DNA of 41,225 nt, from positions 1-41,225 of the forward strand of contig DYZU01000172.1 of NCBI GenBank assembly GCA_022735835.1, in the 5' to 3' direction. The position numbers and the translations under genes are program-made. This DNA is from Thermincola sp. GTDB lineage: Bacteria; Bacillota; Thermincolia; Thermincolales; UBA2595. Below the pieces are notes generated by a model. It ran no database searches. It saw nothing but the letters and a program-made list of their open reading frames with translations, and was not told the origin of the DNA. This document shows, in pieces, positions 23,640 to 33,299 of this stretch. Positions within the stretch are counted from its first letter, which is position 1; every line of letters starts with the position of its first letter.

Positions 23640-24158
23640 CTATTCTTTTTCAGCCTTAATGTTATCTTCCGCAGGTTCCGGCAGGGGAAGGAATTCCTCC
23701 TCATTGTACGGAGGTTCATAGATGTATGACAGTAAACCGGTTAATAAAACGAGAATGATGAAAACAAGCCATACTTTTTTGTCTACAACGCCGAGGATGA
23801 TATTTTCCTTCAATAACTGTAAAGGCACGGCTGCCCATGTACGGAGATCCAAACCGAAGCTGTACAGAAAAACTGTTAAAAAAACGACAGCCCACAGAAT
23901 GAGCATTTTGAATTTGGGGTAATCAAACCGGTAACCCTTACTGGGCAGGGCGCTGGACATGTTCAAGAAAATAAACTTGGCCACCCCTTTGACGATTCCG
24001 GCAACAACCCCGACAGGTATTAAGAGAGCCACGACCCGGTGAGTGGTTGGGTTCAGTTTTGCCATGAGTACAGCGCCGCTCATCCCTACAATAAATCCTA
24101 TAAACATGTCTCTGGTTGCAACAACCAAGGCCCAAACCGTCAGGTCAAGTTTTTTCAT
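23640..24158 (-). CDS. Integral membrane protein, unknown
   Basis: 172 residues with about four hydrophobic helices: an N-terminal pair (residues 8-32 and 42-66), one near 88-105 and one near 128-145, then a cytoplasmic, acidic tail rich in Glu/Pro. The start lies inside the end of the LysR-type gene (14-base overlap), so the regulator probably controls or is co-made with it. No family recognised. Confidence 0.75.
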   Translation of the reverse strand: MKKLDLTVWALVVATRDMFIGFIVGMSGAVLMAKLNPTTHRVVALLIPVGVVAGIVKGVAKFIFLNMSSALPSKGYRFDYPKFKMLILWAVVFLTVFLYSFGLDLRTWAAVPLQLLKENIILGVVDKKVWLVFIILVLLTGLLSYIYEPPYNEEEFLPLPEPAEDNIKAEKE

Positions 24159-25077
24159 TAATCATTCTCCGTTTCATTTCAGCCGCGTAAGTTTTTTTCT
24201 GAATTTCCAGGTGTTTCAAGAAAGCCTTGCAGGCATAACTCTGATATTTGTTCTTGTTATAGGCCAAATAAAGCGGACGCTCAAAGGCGGCCTGTCTAAT
24301 CTTAACTTCACGGATTTTCCCAAGTTTTAAGGCGTCCTGGGCAGCCAGCCTGGACACCACGCTCAGGCCCAGCCCGCTTTCCACAGCAGTAATGATGGCC
24401 CTGGTGCTCCCCAGTTCCATGACCACCCGCATTTTTTTGGTGTCAATATTGTGTTTTTTCAGCTTTTGCAAAAAAACCATGCGCGTACCTGAATCCGGTT
24501 CTCTTAGAATTAAATCCGTTTCAACCAGCTCGTCAAGAGACATTTCATTCTTTTGGGATCCGGGGCCGCCGATTACAATCAATTCGTCATTGAAGAATTC
24601 CTCCAGGTGCAGGGCCTCGTTTTTAACAGGAGCTCCCATAATCCCGATATCCGCGGTCCTCATCAAAAGCTGTTCGGCCACCATCCCGGTATCGGAAATC
24701 TTGAGGCTGAGTTCTATTCCCGGGAACGCGGTTTTAAAGTCTCCGATAATTTTCGGCAGTATGTATTCACCGGGAATGGTGCTGGCCGCAAGGCACAACC
24801 TGCCCCTGCGGACTCCTTTCAACTCGTCTATGGCTTCCGTGAATCCTTCAAACAGAGACAGTATTTTGCGGGCTTCCTCCAAAAACATGTCACCCGCTTC
24901 GGTCAGGACAATTGATTTGTCAGTTCTTTCCATGAGCCGGATGTCAAGCCGTTCTTCCAGCGCCTTGATCTGAGCGCTTACAGCCGGTTGAGTCATATAA
25001 AGGATTTTGGCCGCTCTGGTAAAGCTCCTGTTCTCAGCAACTGCAACAAAGGCTTTCAGTTGACGTAAATTAATCAT
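24145..25077 (-). CDS. LysR-family transcriptional regulator
   Basis: 310 residues. N-terminal winged helix-turn-helix: LRQLKAFVAVAENRSFTRAAKILYMTQPAVSAQIKALE, typical of LysR; a linker helix; then a two-lobed effector domain (starts RRGRLCLAASTIPGEYILP). Similar in outline to CysL/CbbR-like regulators that bind small anions or sulfur and carbon metabolites. It heads a run of five same-strand genes with overlaps. The ribosome site is weak. The effector cannot be told. Confidence 0.92.
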   Translation of the reverse strand: MINLRQLKAFVAVAENRSFTRAAKILYMTQPAVSAQIKALEERLDIRLMERTDKSIVLTEAGDMFLEEARKILSLFEGFTEAIDELKGVRRGRLCLAASTIPGEYILPKIIGDFKTAFPGIELSLKISDTGMVAEQLLMRTADIGIMGAPVKNEALHLEEFFNDELIVIGGPGSQKNEMSLDELVETDLILREPDSGTRMVFLQKLKKHNIDTKKMRVVMELGSTRAIITAVESGLGLSVVSRLAAQDALKLGKIREVKIRQAAFERPLYLAYNKNKYQSYACKAFLKHLEIQKKTYAAEMKRRMINEKT

Positions 25078-25118
25078 ATGTGGCGCCCCGCTTCAGTCCA
25101 TAATGTTTGTTTATTTCT

Positions 25119-25640
25119 TTAATAAAGATTTTTTTCCTGCCTCCTGATAAAAAGTTTCTTCCTGGCGAGAATTTTTCTCTGCATATAAACTTTTTTGATC
25201 TTTAAATACTGGTCATATTCTTTTATTATATCGATTCCTTCCCTGGTGGTCGGCATTTGAAAGGAATTATAGAGCGCCCTGATAATCTTTACCGGTACCC
25301 GGCGTTCTCTCCGGGCATTTCTTTGCTCTGCCGTCTCGAGGGGGCAATTAATCCAGTGCAGGACCACCCTGGCTTTGTATTTGCCGGCCAGCGCCGTAAA
25401 CCTGCTGCGTTTGGCGACAGTGAGGTTGGTTGCGTCAAAAACCACGTTTTCTCCCAAATTCAGCAGGTAGCCGGCAATTTGTTCAGCCAATTGAAATACC
25501 AGTCGGTCATGGACCACCACGGACTCATCATGCCATAAAAACTTGCGAATCCTGTCAGTGGATATGTAATAACCGGGTAAACGTCCTGCCAGGGTAGATT
25601 TGCCGCTTCCGGGGATTCCGCACATTATATGCAGAAACAT
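25119..25640 (-). CDS. P-loop kinase, polynucleotide-kinase-like
   Basis: 173 residues. Walker A GIPGSGKST at residues 8-16, Asp/Arg in YYISTDRIRKFL, and the DATN box in VVFDATNLTVAKRSRF, the hallmark of the AAA_33/Pnkp-like kinase fold used on nucleic-acid 5' ends or small molecules. The Arg-rich NARRERRVP is a lid. The C-terminal 35 residues are strongly basic, suggesting binding to nucleic acid. Monocistronic, with no ligase or phosphatase partner nearby. Confidence 0.82.
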   Translation of the reverse strand: MFLHIMCGIPGSGKSTLAGRLPGYYISTDRIRKFLWHDESVVVHDRLVFQLAEQIAGYLLNLGENVVFDATNLTVAKRSRFTALAGKYKARVVLHWINCPLETAEQRNARRERRVPVKIIRALYNSFQMPTTREGIDIIKEYDQYLKIKKVYMQRKILARKKLFIRRQEKNLY

Positions 25641-25737
25641 TTAGAAAAACACCGTCCTGGAGGGTAATTTTTAAACCTACAGGATAGAATATGCAATTCT
25701 TGGGCAAATTAATAATAGTTAAAAAGGAGGGCAATTA

Positions 25738-26202
25738 ATGAAAGACACTCTCGCAGCCGGTACCCTTGCCGGAATTGTCGGCGCCATTGTTCTGGATGTT
25801 GTGACTTATCTGGCCCTGCTGCTTGGTATTAAGACAAGCACCCCCTGGGATGTGGCGGCCCTGGTTTTTCTTAGGCCCCAGTACCTGGGAACAATCTCCG
25901 GTTACATTATCGGGATTGTCGGTAGCCTGGCCCTGGGAATAGCTGCGGGGATTATGACTTCCGTGGTGATAAAAATTACCGGAAGCGATTATGCGTGGTT
26001 AAAAGGAGTAATTGTGGCAGAAGCGGTTGGCTTTGCCACTCTCGGGTTTTTTGCTCCCCTGGTCAAAATTGCCGGTTTTCTGAAAAACCAGCCTGTCACC
26101 AATATCTTTGCCATGGTGAACCTTTTTATATTTGGCCTGGTAACCGGATATTTTATTAAAAGATACGGAAAATTTGCCGGTATAAACACTCAGCGGGGAT
26201 AA
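25738..26202 (+). CDS. Small integral membrane protein, unknown
   Basis: 154 residues with four hydrophobic helices at roughly 7-30, 52-77, 88-110 and 122-145; charged residues sit in the loops. AAGGAGG lies 8 bases upstream of ATG. Resembles YqhR/DUF1440-style small membrane proteins in size and layout, but no diagnostic motif was recognised. It converges with glutamate racemase and shares a hairpin with it. Confidence 0.78.
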   Translation: MKDTLAAGTLAGIVGAIVLDVVTYLALLLGIKTSTPWDVAALVFLRPQYLGTISGYIIGIVGSLALGIAAGIMTSVVIKITGSDYAWLKGVIVAEAVGFATLGFFAPLVKIAGFLKNQPVTNIFAMVNLFIFGLVTGYFIKRYGKFAGINTQRG

Positions 26203-26226
26203 AATGTTGAAACATTTAACCCCGCT
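26192..26226. terminator. Shared composite hairpin between convergent genes
   Basis: Outer arms AGCGGGG (26192-26198) and CCCCGCT (26220-26226), inner arms AAATGTT (26202-26208) and AACATTT (26211-26217). The stop codons of both convergent genes lie in or at the edge of the stem. Likely bidirectional termination, though T runs are short. Confidence 0.72.
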
Positions 26227-27032
26227 TACATTTGCCTATTTACTGCCAAAGCCTTTTTCAGGAAGCGCCGGCAAACCTGAATTACTTCATTCCGGTTACC
26301 GGTGGTGATGAACTTAACTTCAGGGGGTTTTGGCTCTTTGCTTCCCGGTGCTAAAAGACCGTATGATTCCAAAGTATTTATGAGATGCCTGGCAGTCCCC
26401 GCGTTACCGTCGACTATCTTTACATGGGGACCCGCAGTATCGGAGATCTCTTTTCTAATAAAGCTGTAATGGGTACACCCGAGCACTACCGCGGATATCT
26501 TCGATTTCTCCAGATTGCCAAATGCCTGTTTGAGATACTCACTTATCCGGCCGGTCCCGGCTTCGGATTCGATCAGTTCCACAAGACCCGGGCAGGGCAG
26601 GGGAATTATTGACGCCTCGTGATTGTATCTGCTGTAAAGGGCATTGAATTTCTCTTCCTGCAGGGTCAAAGGAGTTGCCATTACAACGATTATCCCGCTT
26701 TTCCCTATTTCCACGGCGGGTTTTAAAGCCGGTTCCATGCCAATTACCGGAAAAGCATATTGTTTCCTGAGATCGTTGACGGCGGCACTGGTAGCGGTAT
26801 TACAGGCCACCACCAAAGCCTTAATGCCCTCAGAAAAAAGGATTTTAGCTGCGTTTAACGACAACTCCCTTACATGTTGGCAACTTTTGGTGCCGTAAGG
26901 GGCATTAGCCGAATCAGCCAAATAGATATATTTTTCTCCCGGCAGATACTTGATTATTTCTGTCAAAACACTGATGCCGCCGATTCCCGAATCAAATACC
27001 CCGATGGGCAAGATATTATGATTATTAACCAT
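26226..27032 (-). CDS. murI: Glutamate racemase
   Basis: Makes D-glutamate for peptidoglycan. 268 residues. IGVFDSGIGGISVL at the N-terminus, catalytic Cys in VVACNTATSAA near residue 76, second catalytic Cys in VVLGCTHYSF near 187, with neighbouring His. Length and motifs are standard. It is followed on the same strand, after 80 bases, by nothing related; upstream is the YbjN-like gene. Firmicutes commonly call this gene racE or murI. Confidence 0.94.
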   Translation of the reverse strand: MVNNHNILPIGVFDSGIGGISVLTEIIKYLPGEKYIYLADSANAPYGTKSCQHVRELSLNAAKILFSEGIKALVVACNTATSAAVNDLRKQYAFPVIGMEPALKPAVEIGKSGIIVVMATPLTLQEEKFNALYSRYNHEASIIPLPCPGLVELIESEAGTGRISEYLKQAFGNLEKSKISAVVLGCTHYSFIRKEISDTAGPHVKIVDGNAGTARHLINTLESYGLLAPGSKEPKPPEVKFITTGNRNEVIQVCRRFLKKALAVNRQM

Positions 27033-27110
27033 TTCTTTTCTCCCGGCTGTTTTCTTTAACCTCCCTAAGATCCAAAGTATATATTTTCTACCGTGGGCTT
27101 TTAATTCCTC

Positions 27111-27521
27111 TTAACTATTATTTCCTTTTTCCTCATCTTTTCCGCAAATCTCTTTGACCCTGGGCAGATGATTATCAATGATATGGACAAATGAATTAAG
27201 GGTAGTCATGATTTCGGAAAACTCCAGGTCAACAGTGGGGATCTGGTCTATATAGATAATGGAATCACTGTCCGGATGGATGGCAAACGAGCCACAGAAG
27301 ACGCCTGTACAATTCAATTCCAGTAGGTAACGGTATACCTCTTCTGTGTTCTGCTGCGGGACCGGCAACAAAGGCATGACAAACCGCAGAAACTCCGATT
27401 CCTCGTTATGAAACATCAGAATAACATATTCCCCGCAGGTTAGCCTCCAGTACCCGTCTTCCATAAACGTATAAGGGATCCTGTTTTCTCTGAGCAGACT
27501 CTCTACTTCCAAGTTTGTCAC
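27111..27521 (-). CDS. YbjN-like (CesT-fold) small protein coupled to Clp ATPase
   Basis: 136 residues from GTG at 27521, which overlaps the TGA of the Clp gene as GTGA, with GAGGGGAG 10 bases upstream. The segment pattern (N-terminal helix LEVESLLRENRIPYTFMEDG, strand-rich core, VDLEFSEIMTTLNSFVHIIDN) resembles YbjN or type III secretion chaperone-like folds, which act as small adaptors. The last part is acidic. Tight coupling to a ClpA-like unfoldase hints at an adaptor or substrate-delivery role; this is inference. Confidence 0.65.
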   Translation of the reverse strand: MTNLEVESLLRENRIPYTFMEDGYWRLTCGEYVILMFHNEESEFLRFVMPLLPVPQQNTEEVYRYLLELNCTGVFCGSFAIHPDSDSIIYIDQIPTVDLEFSEIMTTLNSFVHIIDNHLPRVKEICGKDEEKGNNS

Positions 27522-29809
27522 TGCACTACTTCTCCCCTCACAGATATTTGGATTTCCCCGGCCGGGTCCACCCATACCGCAAAGCTTTTTTCTTCACGTC
27601 TTGATAATACCGTTTTGGAAAGCGGTTTTAAGACCATGGCTTCAATTGTCCTGTTGAGGAACCTGGCGCCGTATTCCGGGTTGTACCCCTTCTCACTGAT
27701 TAGATTAAGAACCTTATCATCTATGACTATTTCTTTCTGCTCATCCTTGAACCTCCGCTTGATCTCGTCAAGTTTCATGGCGGCAATCTTTTTGATAGCG
27801 CTTCTGTCCAGAGGCTTAAAGTAAATGACCTCGTCGATCCTGTTAATAAACTCCGGAGTAAAATGTTTTTTCACAGCTTCCCTGAGAATTTTTTCAGTTT
27901 TCCTGAAATCAATTTCCCCGGGGCTTTCGCTGAATCCAATCTCCCTGCTCCTGGTAAAAGCGGCAGAAGCTCCGATATTGCTGGTCATGATAATAGTACA
28001 GTTACTGAAGTAGACCGTTCTGCCCTGGGAATCGGTCAGCATCCCGTCCTCGAACACCTGCAGAAAAATGTTTAACACATCGGGGTGGGCCTTTTCGACT
28101 TCATCCAGCAGGATGATGGAATAGGGCTCTGTCCTGACTTTCCCGGTAAGGCCGCCTTCCTGGTCCGAACCAATATAGCCCGGCGGCGACCCAATTATTT
28201 TGGAAACACTGTGCGGCTCCATGTATTCAGACATATCAAGCCTGATCATCTTGGTCTCGTCATCAAAAAGTATTTCAGCCAAAACCCTGGCCAGTTCAGT
28301 CTTGCCAACTCCCGTAGGACCTATGAACAAGAACACTCCGTCCGGTCTGACCGGCTTTAAGTCCAGGGAGCTCTTGGTCAGCCTGATAATGTCGCTGACC
28401 TTGGCAATCGCCTCATCCTGCCCTATAATCTTCAGTTTTAAAAGGTCTTCCAGGTGAAGAAGCTTCTCAAATTTATCTGAACTAAGTTTCTCCAGGGGAA
28501 TCTTGGTTTTGTGAGAAAGAACCACGGCTATATCTTGCAACGATACAGTCCTTTTTGTCTCCTGTTCTGCCGAAAGGCTTATGTGGGCACAGGCCTGGTC
28601 AATCAGGTCAATGGCTTTGTCAGGCAAAAACTGGTCCTTTATATGCATTACGGCCAGTTCAACCGATTTCTGAATAACATCATCAGGAACAACCACATCA
28701 TGAAAATCTTCATAAAGGTGTTTGACACTCTTAATAATCTCAACGGTCTCTTCGATTGACGGCTCCTCAATTACAACGGTTTGAAAACGTCTGGCCAGGG
28801 CGGGGTCTTTTTCAATGTATTTTCTGTACTCCTTCATCGTGGTAGCGCCGATGCATTTGATGTCCCCGTTGATCAGCGGAGTTTTTAAAATATTGGCTGC
28901 ATCCCCCAGGCCGCTAATCCCACCTGTACCGACAATATTATGAATCTCATCAATAAATAGGATTATGTTTTTTTCCTCTTTCACGCAATTTATAATGTGG
29001 GACATTCTCTTTTCAAATTCACCCTGCAGGGAGGCTCCGGCAATTATGGAAGTGAGGTTTAATTCAAAGATTCTGGTATCCTTTAATTTTTCTGGGACTT
29101 TTCCGTTGATGATTCTTTGAGCCAGGCCTACCATGAGGGCTGACTTGCCGACACCAGGTTCGCCTACCAGCAGGGGGTTGCTCTTGACCCGGCGGCACAG
29201 GATTTCAATGATATCGTCAATTTCTTTTTCCCTCAGCGCGACAGGGTCCAGCCTGTGGCTCCGGGCCAGGCCGGTCAAATCCCGCCCGTATTTTTCCAGG
29301 GCCGACGGCATGGTCTGGTTACCGGCGCCCCTCATCCGGGCCGTAAAGGCCGAGCCTGTAACGGCAGTCCTTTGGGAGATGTCCTTCTTTAAACTACTTG
29401 GATATTTGATAAGCCGTACAAACCAGTCAACGTTTATTCCGAAACTTTCCAAAATCCTGGCCGGAACGTTCTTTTCCTTACGGTATTCATCAAAAACAGC
29501 GATCATCAGGTGTGATACATCAATATAAGAAGAAAAGAACAGGTTAGCTTCTTTCTGGGCCCTTCTCACCAACCGGTCAGTGGTTGACCGGTCAATGTCT
29601 TCGCTCTTGATCATTTCCGCAACCCTGGATTTCAAGTTTGCCGGAGTGCCGATATATTCATCCATGACAAGATTGGCCAGGTTATTGTTGGATTCGAAAA
29701 AGGCTAACAAGACATGTTCAGGAGAGACAAAACTGTGCCCCATACCTGCTGCTATTTTTTCTGACACAGCCCAGAGCTCTTGGGCCTCTTTTGTGAAATG
29801 CTCCTTCAA
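27518..29809 (-). CDS. ClpA/ClpC-like AAA+ unfoldase without M domain
   Basis: 763 residues. N-domain with double Clp_N repeats (FTKEAQELWAVSEKIA...), D1 with Walker A GEPGVGKSA near 217 and Walker B FIDEIHNI, D2 with Walker A GPTGVGKTE near 500 and SPPGYIGSDQEGGLT. A ClpP-binding IGF loop is seen as SREIGFSES. Unlike ClpC it lacks the coiled-coil UVR/M insertion between D1 and D2, so it is ClpA-like. TTG start at 29809 with GGAGG 7 bases upstream. Not in a ctsR-mcsAB operon; the next gene is a YbjN-like protein. Confidence 0.9.
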   Translation of the reverse strand: MKEHFTKEAQELWAVSEKIAAGMGHSFVSPEHVLLAFFESNNNLANLVMDEYIGTPANLKSRVAEMIKSEDIDRSTTDRLVRRAQKEANLFFSSYIDVSHLMIAVFDEYRKEKNVPARILESFGINVDWFVRLIKYPSSLKKDISQRTAVTGSAFTARMRGAGNQTMPSALEKYGRDLTGLARSHRLDPVALREKEIDDIIEILCRRVKSNPLLVGEPGVGKSALMVGLAQRIINGKVPEKLKDTRIFELNLTSIIAGASLQGEFEKRMSHIINCVKEEKNIILFIDEIHNIVGTGGISGLGDAANILKTPLINGDIKCIGATTMKEYRKYIEKDPALARRFQTVVIEEPSIEETVEIIKSVKHLYEDFHDVVVPDDVIQKSVELAVMHIKDQFLPDKAIDLIDQACAHISLSAEQETKRTVSLQDIAVVLSHKTKIPLEKLSSDKFEKLLHLEDLLKLKIIGQDEAIAKVSDIIRLTKSSLDLKPVRPDGVFLFIGPTGVGKTELARVLAEILFDDETKMIRLDMSEYMEPHSVSKIIGSPPGYIGSDQEGGLTGKVRTEPYSIILLDEVEKAHPDVLNIFLQVFEDGMLTDSQGRTVYFSNCTIIMTSNIGASAAFTRSREIGFSESPGEIDFRKTEKILREAVKKHFTPEFINRIDEVIYFKPLDRSAIKKIAAMKLDEIKRRFKDEQKEIVIDDKVLNLISEKGYNPEYGARFLNRTIEAMVLKPLSKTVLSRREEKSFAVWVDPAGEIQISVRGEVVQ

Positions 29810-29894
29810 CAGCTCACCTCCTGCGGCAAAAGTCGTCCTCTCGTTACATTCATAGACCTTTTTCGACAGTTTGGTTAATTATTCCTGCTTCAAA

Positions 29895-29928
29895 TTAAAA
29901 AACAGCCTGTCGTGAGGCTGTTTTTTAA
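29895..29928 (-). terminator. Terminator after adenylate kinase
   Basis: 14-base stem (29895-29908 with 29915-29928) whose outer part is A/T-rich and gives a T run on the minus strand, six-base loop. Strong; usable in either direction, but the upstream gene is adk. Confidence 0.88.
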
Positions 29929-29947
29929 TATCTCCGGTTAGCTTCAA

Positions 29948-30616
<669 letters not shown>

Positions 30617-30717
30617 TTAAAATTAGATGCCAATTATTCCCTCGTATCCTACATAAATGAATTATACCATATTTGTCCCGAGAAAAAAACATACAACTAA
30701 GAAAATTCTTAATATAT

Positions 30718-32112
30718 TTACAGATTGACTTTTTGAATTTTTTCACCGTTAAAAGAGTATAATACCTTTTTGTTTTCCACCATTGTCTCAAAATGAACAG
30801 TCTTTCCCCATAATTTATAGACATAGGGCAGGGTCTTTTCCAAATAGTAAAGGTCCAGGTCTCTCCCGTCATGCCAGTGTTTGATGTATAGTTCACCGTT
30901 CCTCTTGTAATCCCCATCTTCAACGGTAATATATGGAAAGCCCCCGTTAGTCAACAGAGTTGCCAACCCATCTCTTACTTTTTCCCATTCGGTATCCACA
31001 ACCTGCCATTTGGTATACACCTTTTGGAACAGGTACAGGTCCAGGTCTTCCACCAGTTCCCTGGTCAGGTAGTTTCTGATGAAAGAAATGTCATTCTCGG
31101 TAGCCCTTACTTCGAAAATCTTCTCTCTTCCCTGGCCCCCGGGCCGCCCGTATTTTTCTTTTTCTTCTGCCGAGGGATTTTCCCAGCGTTTCTCAATATC
31201 CTCCCATATTTTCAGACCAATATGGTACGGGTTGATTCCCATCTTGGAGGTTTGCAGGATACTGGCATGCATTTTGGCAAATTCAATGGTTTCTTCTTCA
31301 TTCAGCTGGATTTCCCGCATTATCCTGGCATGCCACAGGGTCGCCCATCCTTCGTTCATTATTTTCGTTTCAATTTGAGGCCAAAAATACAGCATTTCAT
31401 CCCTGACAATAAATATGATGTCGCGTTCCCAGTCTTCCAGTTCCTTGGCGTTATCCGCAATAAATTTCAATAAATCTTTCTCCGGTTTTTCGGGAAACTT
31501 CCTGACCTTTTTGCTTGGTTCCTCTTCTTTTCTGTGGCCGATATCCCACAAGTCGTCATACGGGGTGGTTACTTTTTGTGGTTTTACAGATTTCTTACCC
31601 TGTTTTCCGATATGAGGTCTGGGGTCAATATGTTCCTGTAAAGCCATGGCCGCATCCAGGCATTCTTCCACCTTGTCGCGGCCGTACTTTAATTCATATT
31701 CCCTTATTCTCTCGGCATTTCTGGCCATGGTTTCCACCATGTTCCTGTTGGTGTTGCCAAACCACTGGTTATTCTTAAAAAAGTCGCAATGAGCATAGAC
31801 ATGGGCCGCCACCAGTTTGTTCTGGATCAGTGAATTCCCGTCCAGGATAAAGGCGTAGCAGGGATCTGAGTTTATAACCAGCTCATATATTCGGCTCAAA
31901 TTGTAATCATACTGTGTTTTCATGCGGTGAAAAGCCTTGCCGAATGACCAGTGGGAATACCTTGTCGGCATCCCGTATGCCCCGAAAGTATATATAATGT
32001 CCGCAGGACATATCTCAAATCTCATATCATAAAAATCCAACCCAAAGTCTCTTGCTTTTTCCGAGATTTTCCGGAGTGATTCTTGGAATTGCTCTATTTC
32101 TTCTGAGGTCAT
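30718..32112 (-). CDS. spoVR: SpoVR family protein
   Basis: 464 residues, one SpoVR domain. Recognisable blocks: HWSFGKAFHRMKTQYDYNLSRIYELVINSDPCYAF near residues 53-88, YAHCDFFKNNQWF near 108, and MNEGWATLWHARIMRE near 261. Last gene of prkA-yhbH-spoVR. In Bacillus SpoVR is needed for spore cortex formation. 18 bases after yhbH. The C-terminus has a beta-rich extension with KHWHDGRDLDL. Confidence 0.93.
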   Translation of the reverse strand: MTSEEIEQFQESLRKISEKARDFGLDFYDMRFEICPADIIYTFGAYGMPTRYSHWSFGKAFHRMKTQYDYNLSRIYELVINSDPCYAFILDGNSLIQNKLVAAHVYAHCDFFKNNQWFGNTNRNMVETMARNAERIREYELKYGRDKVEECLDAAMALQEHIDPRPHIGKQGKKSVKPQKVTTPYDDLWDIGHRKEEEPSKKVRKFPEKPEKDLLKFIADNAKELEDWERDIIFIVRDEMLYFWPQIETKIMNEGWATLWHARIMREIQLNEEETIEFAKMHASILQTSKMGINPYHIGLKIWEDIEKRWENPSAEEKEKYGRPGGQGREKIFEVRATENDISFIRNYLTRELVEDLDLYLFQKVYTKWQVVDTEWEKVRDGLATLLTNGGFPYITVEDGDYKRNGELYIKHWHDGRDLDLYYLEKTLPYVYKLWGKTVHFETMVENKKVLYSFNGEKIQKVNL

Positions 32113-32129
32113 ATGATCACAACCCGATA

Positions 32130-33278
32130 TTATATTTTAAAAACATCTGTCTTTGGCTTAAAGAATGCCTTCAGCGCCGGATATACCCCTGTTTTATCTT
32201 TTATCAGAACGCTGGTGAATTTGGGGTTTGTAATTTTTTTGTATACAGACATGAGTGAACTGGAATTGTAGTATAGGCCCTCAATTTCACCGTACCCGAA
32301 AATATTGCAGACATTTAGCAACTTTTCCACTAATTCCACGCACTTTTCATTATCGGAGGGGAGATTATCTCCATCCGAAAAATGAAACGGATAAATATTA
32401 TAATCCTCGGGATTATACCGCTTCTCAATTATTTCCAGAGCCAGCTGGTAGACGGACGAACACCTGGTCCCGCCGCTTTCGCCCTTGGTAAAAAACTCTT
32501 TTTCAGTTACCTCCCTGGCTTCTGTGTGGTGGGATAAAAAAACTATATTGACATGCTGGTATTTGGTCCGCAAGAACCTTACCATCCAAAAAAAGAAGCT
32601 CCGGGCAATATACTTTTCAAAAGGACCCATTGACCCGGAAGTATCCATCATGGCAATAACCACCGCATTTGATTGGTACTTTATGTCTTCATCCCAGGTT
32701 TTAAACCGGAGGTCTTCCGGGGTGATGTGTTTATCTTCTTTTCCATGCATCGCCCTTCTTTTAATACTTTCCAGGATGGTTCTGCGCTTGTCAATATTGC
32801 TCATGATTCCCTTTTTTCTGATATCGCGGAATCGCACCGATTCGGTGACCAGTTCCTTTTGCCGTTTCTCCTTTAAATTGGGGAGCCCCAGGTCCTCAAA
32901 AATCAACTCGGCCAATTCATCTATGGTTATTTCCGCTTCATAGTAGTCAACACCCGGTTCGCTACCGGCGCCGGGACCTTTGCCCGGACCCTTTGACCCG
33001 TCTGCCCCCAGAACATCACCGGGTTTGGTGTTGCCGCTACCCTGCCCGGCATGTTTAACCTTGTTCTGGTTGAATCGAAAATGATATTCTTCCAGTGACT
33101 TTATGGGTACTTTAATTACCTTTTTGCCGTCTGACATGATAATACTCTCCTCGGCCACAATGTCAGCCAGGTTTTTCTTAATTGCTTCTTTAACTTTCTG
33201 CATGTGGCGTTGCTGGTCAATGTATCCTTTGCGGTGCAGAGACCAGTCATCTTTAGAAACAATAAAGCTTTTTTCCAC
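32130..33278 (-). CDS. yhbH: YhbH/YeaH family sporulation protein (DUF444)
   Basis: 382 residues. A Gly/Pro-rich low-complexity linker (about 95-110), then the VWA-like core with MMDTSGSMG near residue 212, the metal-ion-dependent adhesion motif DxSxS, and TRCSSVYQLALEII and SDGDN later. In E. coli YeaH acts with the kinase YeaG (PrkA). GTG start at 33278 preceded by GGAGG. 21 bases after prkA; spoVR follows. Middle gene of the operon. Confidence 0.93.
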   Translation of the reverse strand: MEKSFIVSKDDWSLHRKGYIDQQRHMQKVKEAIKKNLADIVAEESIIMSDGKKVIKVPIKSLEEYHFRFNQNKVKHAGQGSGNTKPGDVLGADGSKGPGKGPGAGSEPGVDYYEAEITIDELAELIFEDLGLPNLKEKRQKELVTESVRFRDIRKKGIMSNIDKRRTILESIKRRAMHGKEDKHITPEDLRFKTWDEDIKYQSNAVVIAMMDTSGSMGPFEKYIARSFFFWMVRFLRTKYQHVNIVFLSHHTEAREVTEKEFFTKGESGGTRCSSVYQLALEIIEKRYNPEDYNIYPFHFSDGDNLPSDNEKCVELVEKLLNVCNIFGYGEIEGLYYNSSSLMSVYKKITNPKFTSVLIKDKTGVYPALKAFFKPKTDVFKI

Positions 33279-33299
33279 AACGCCATCACCTCCCGAACT

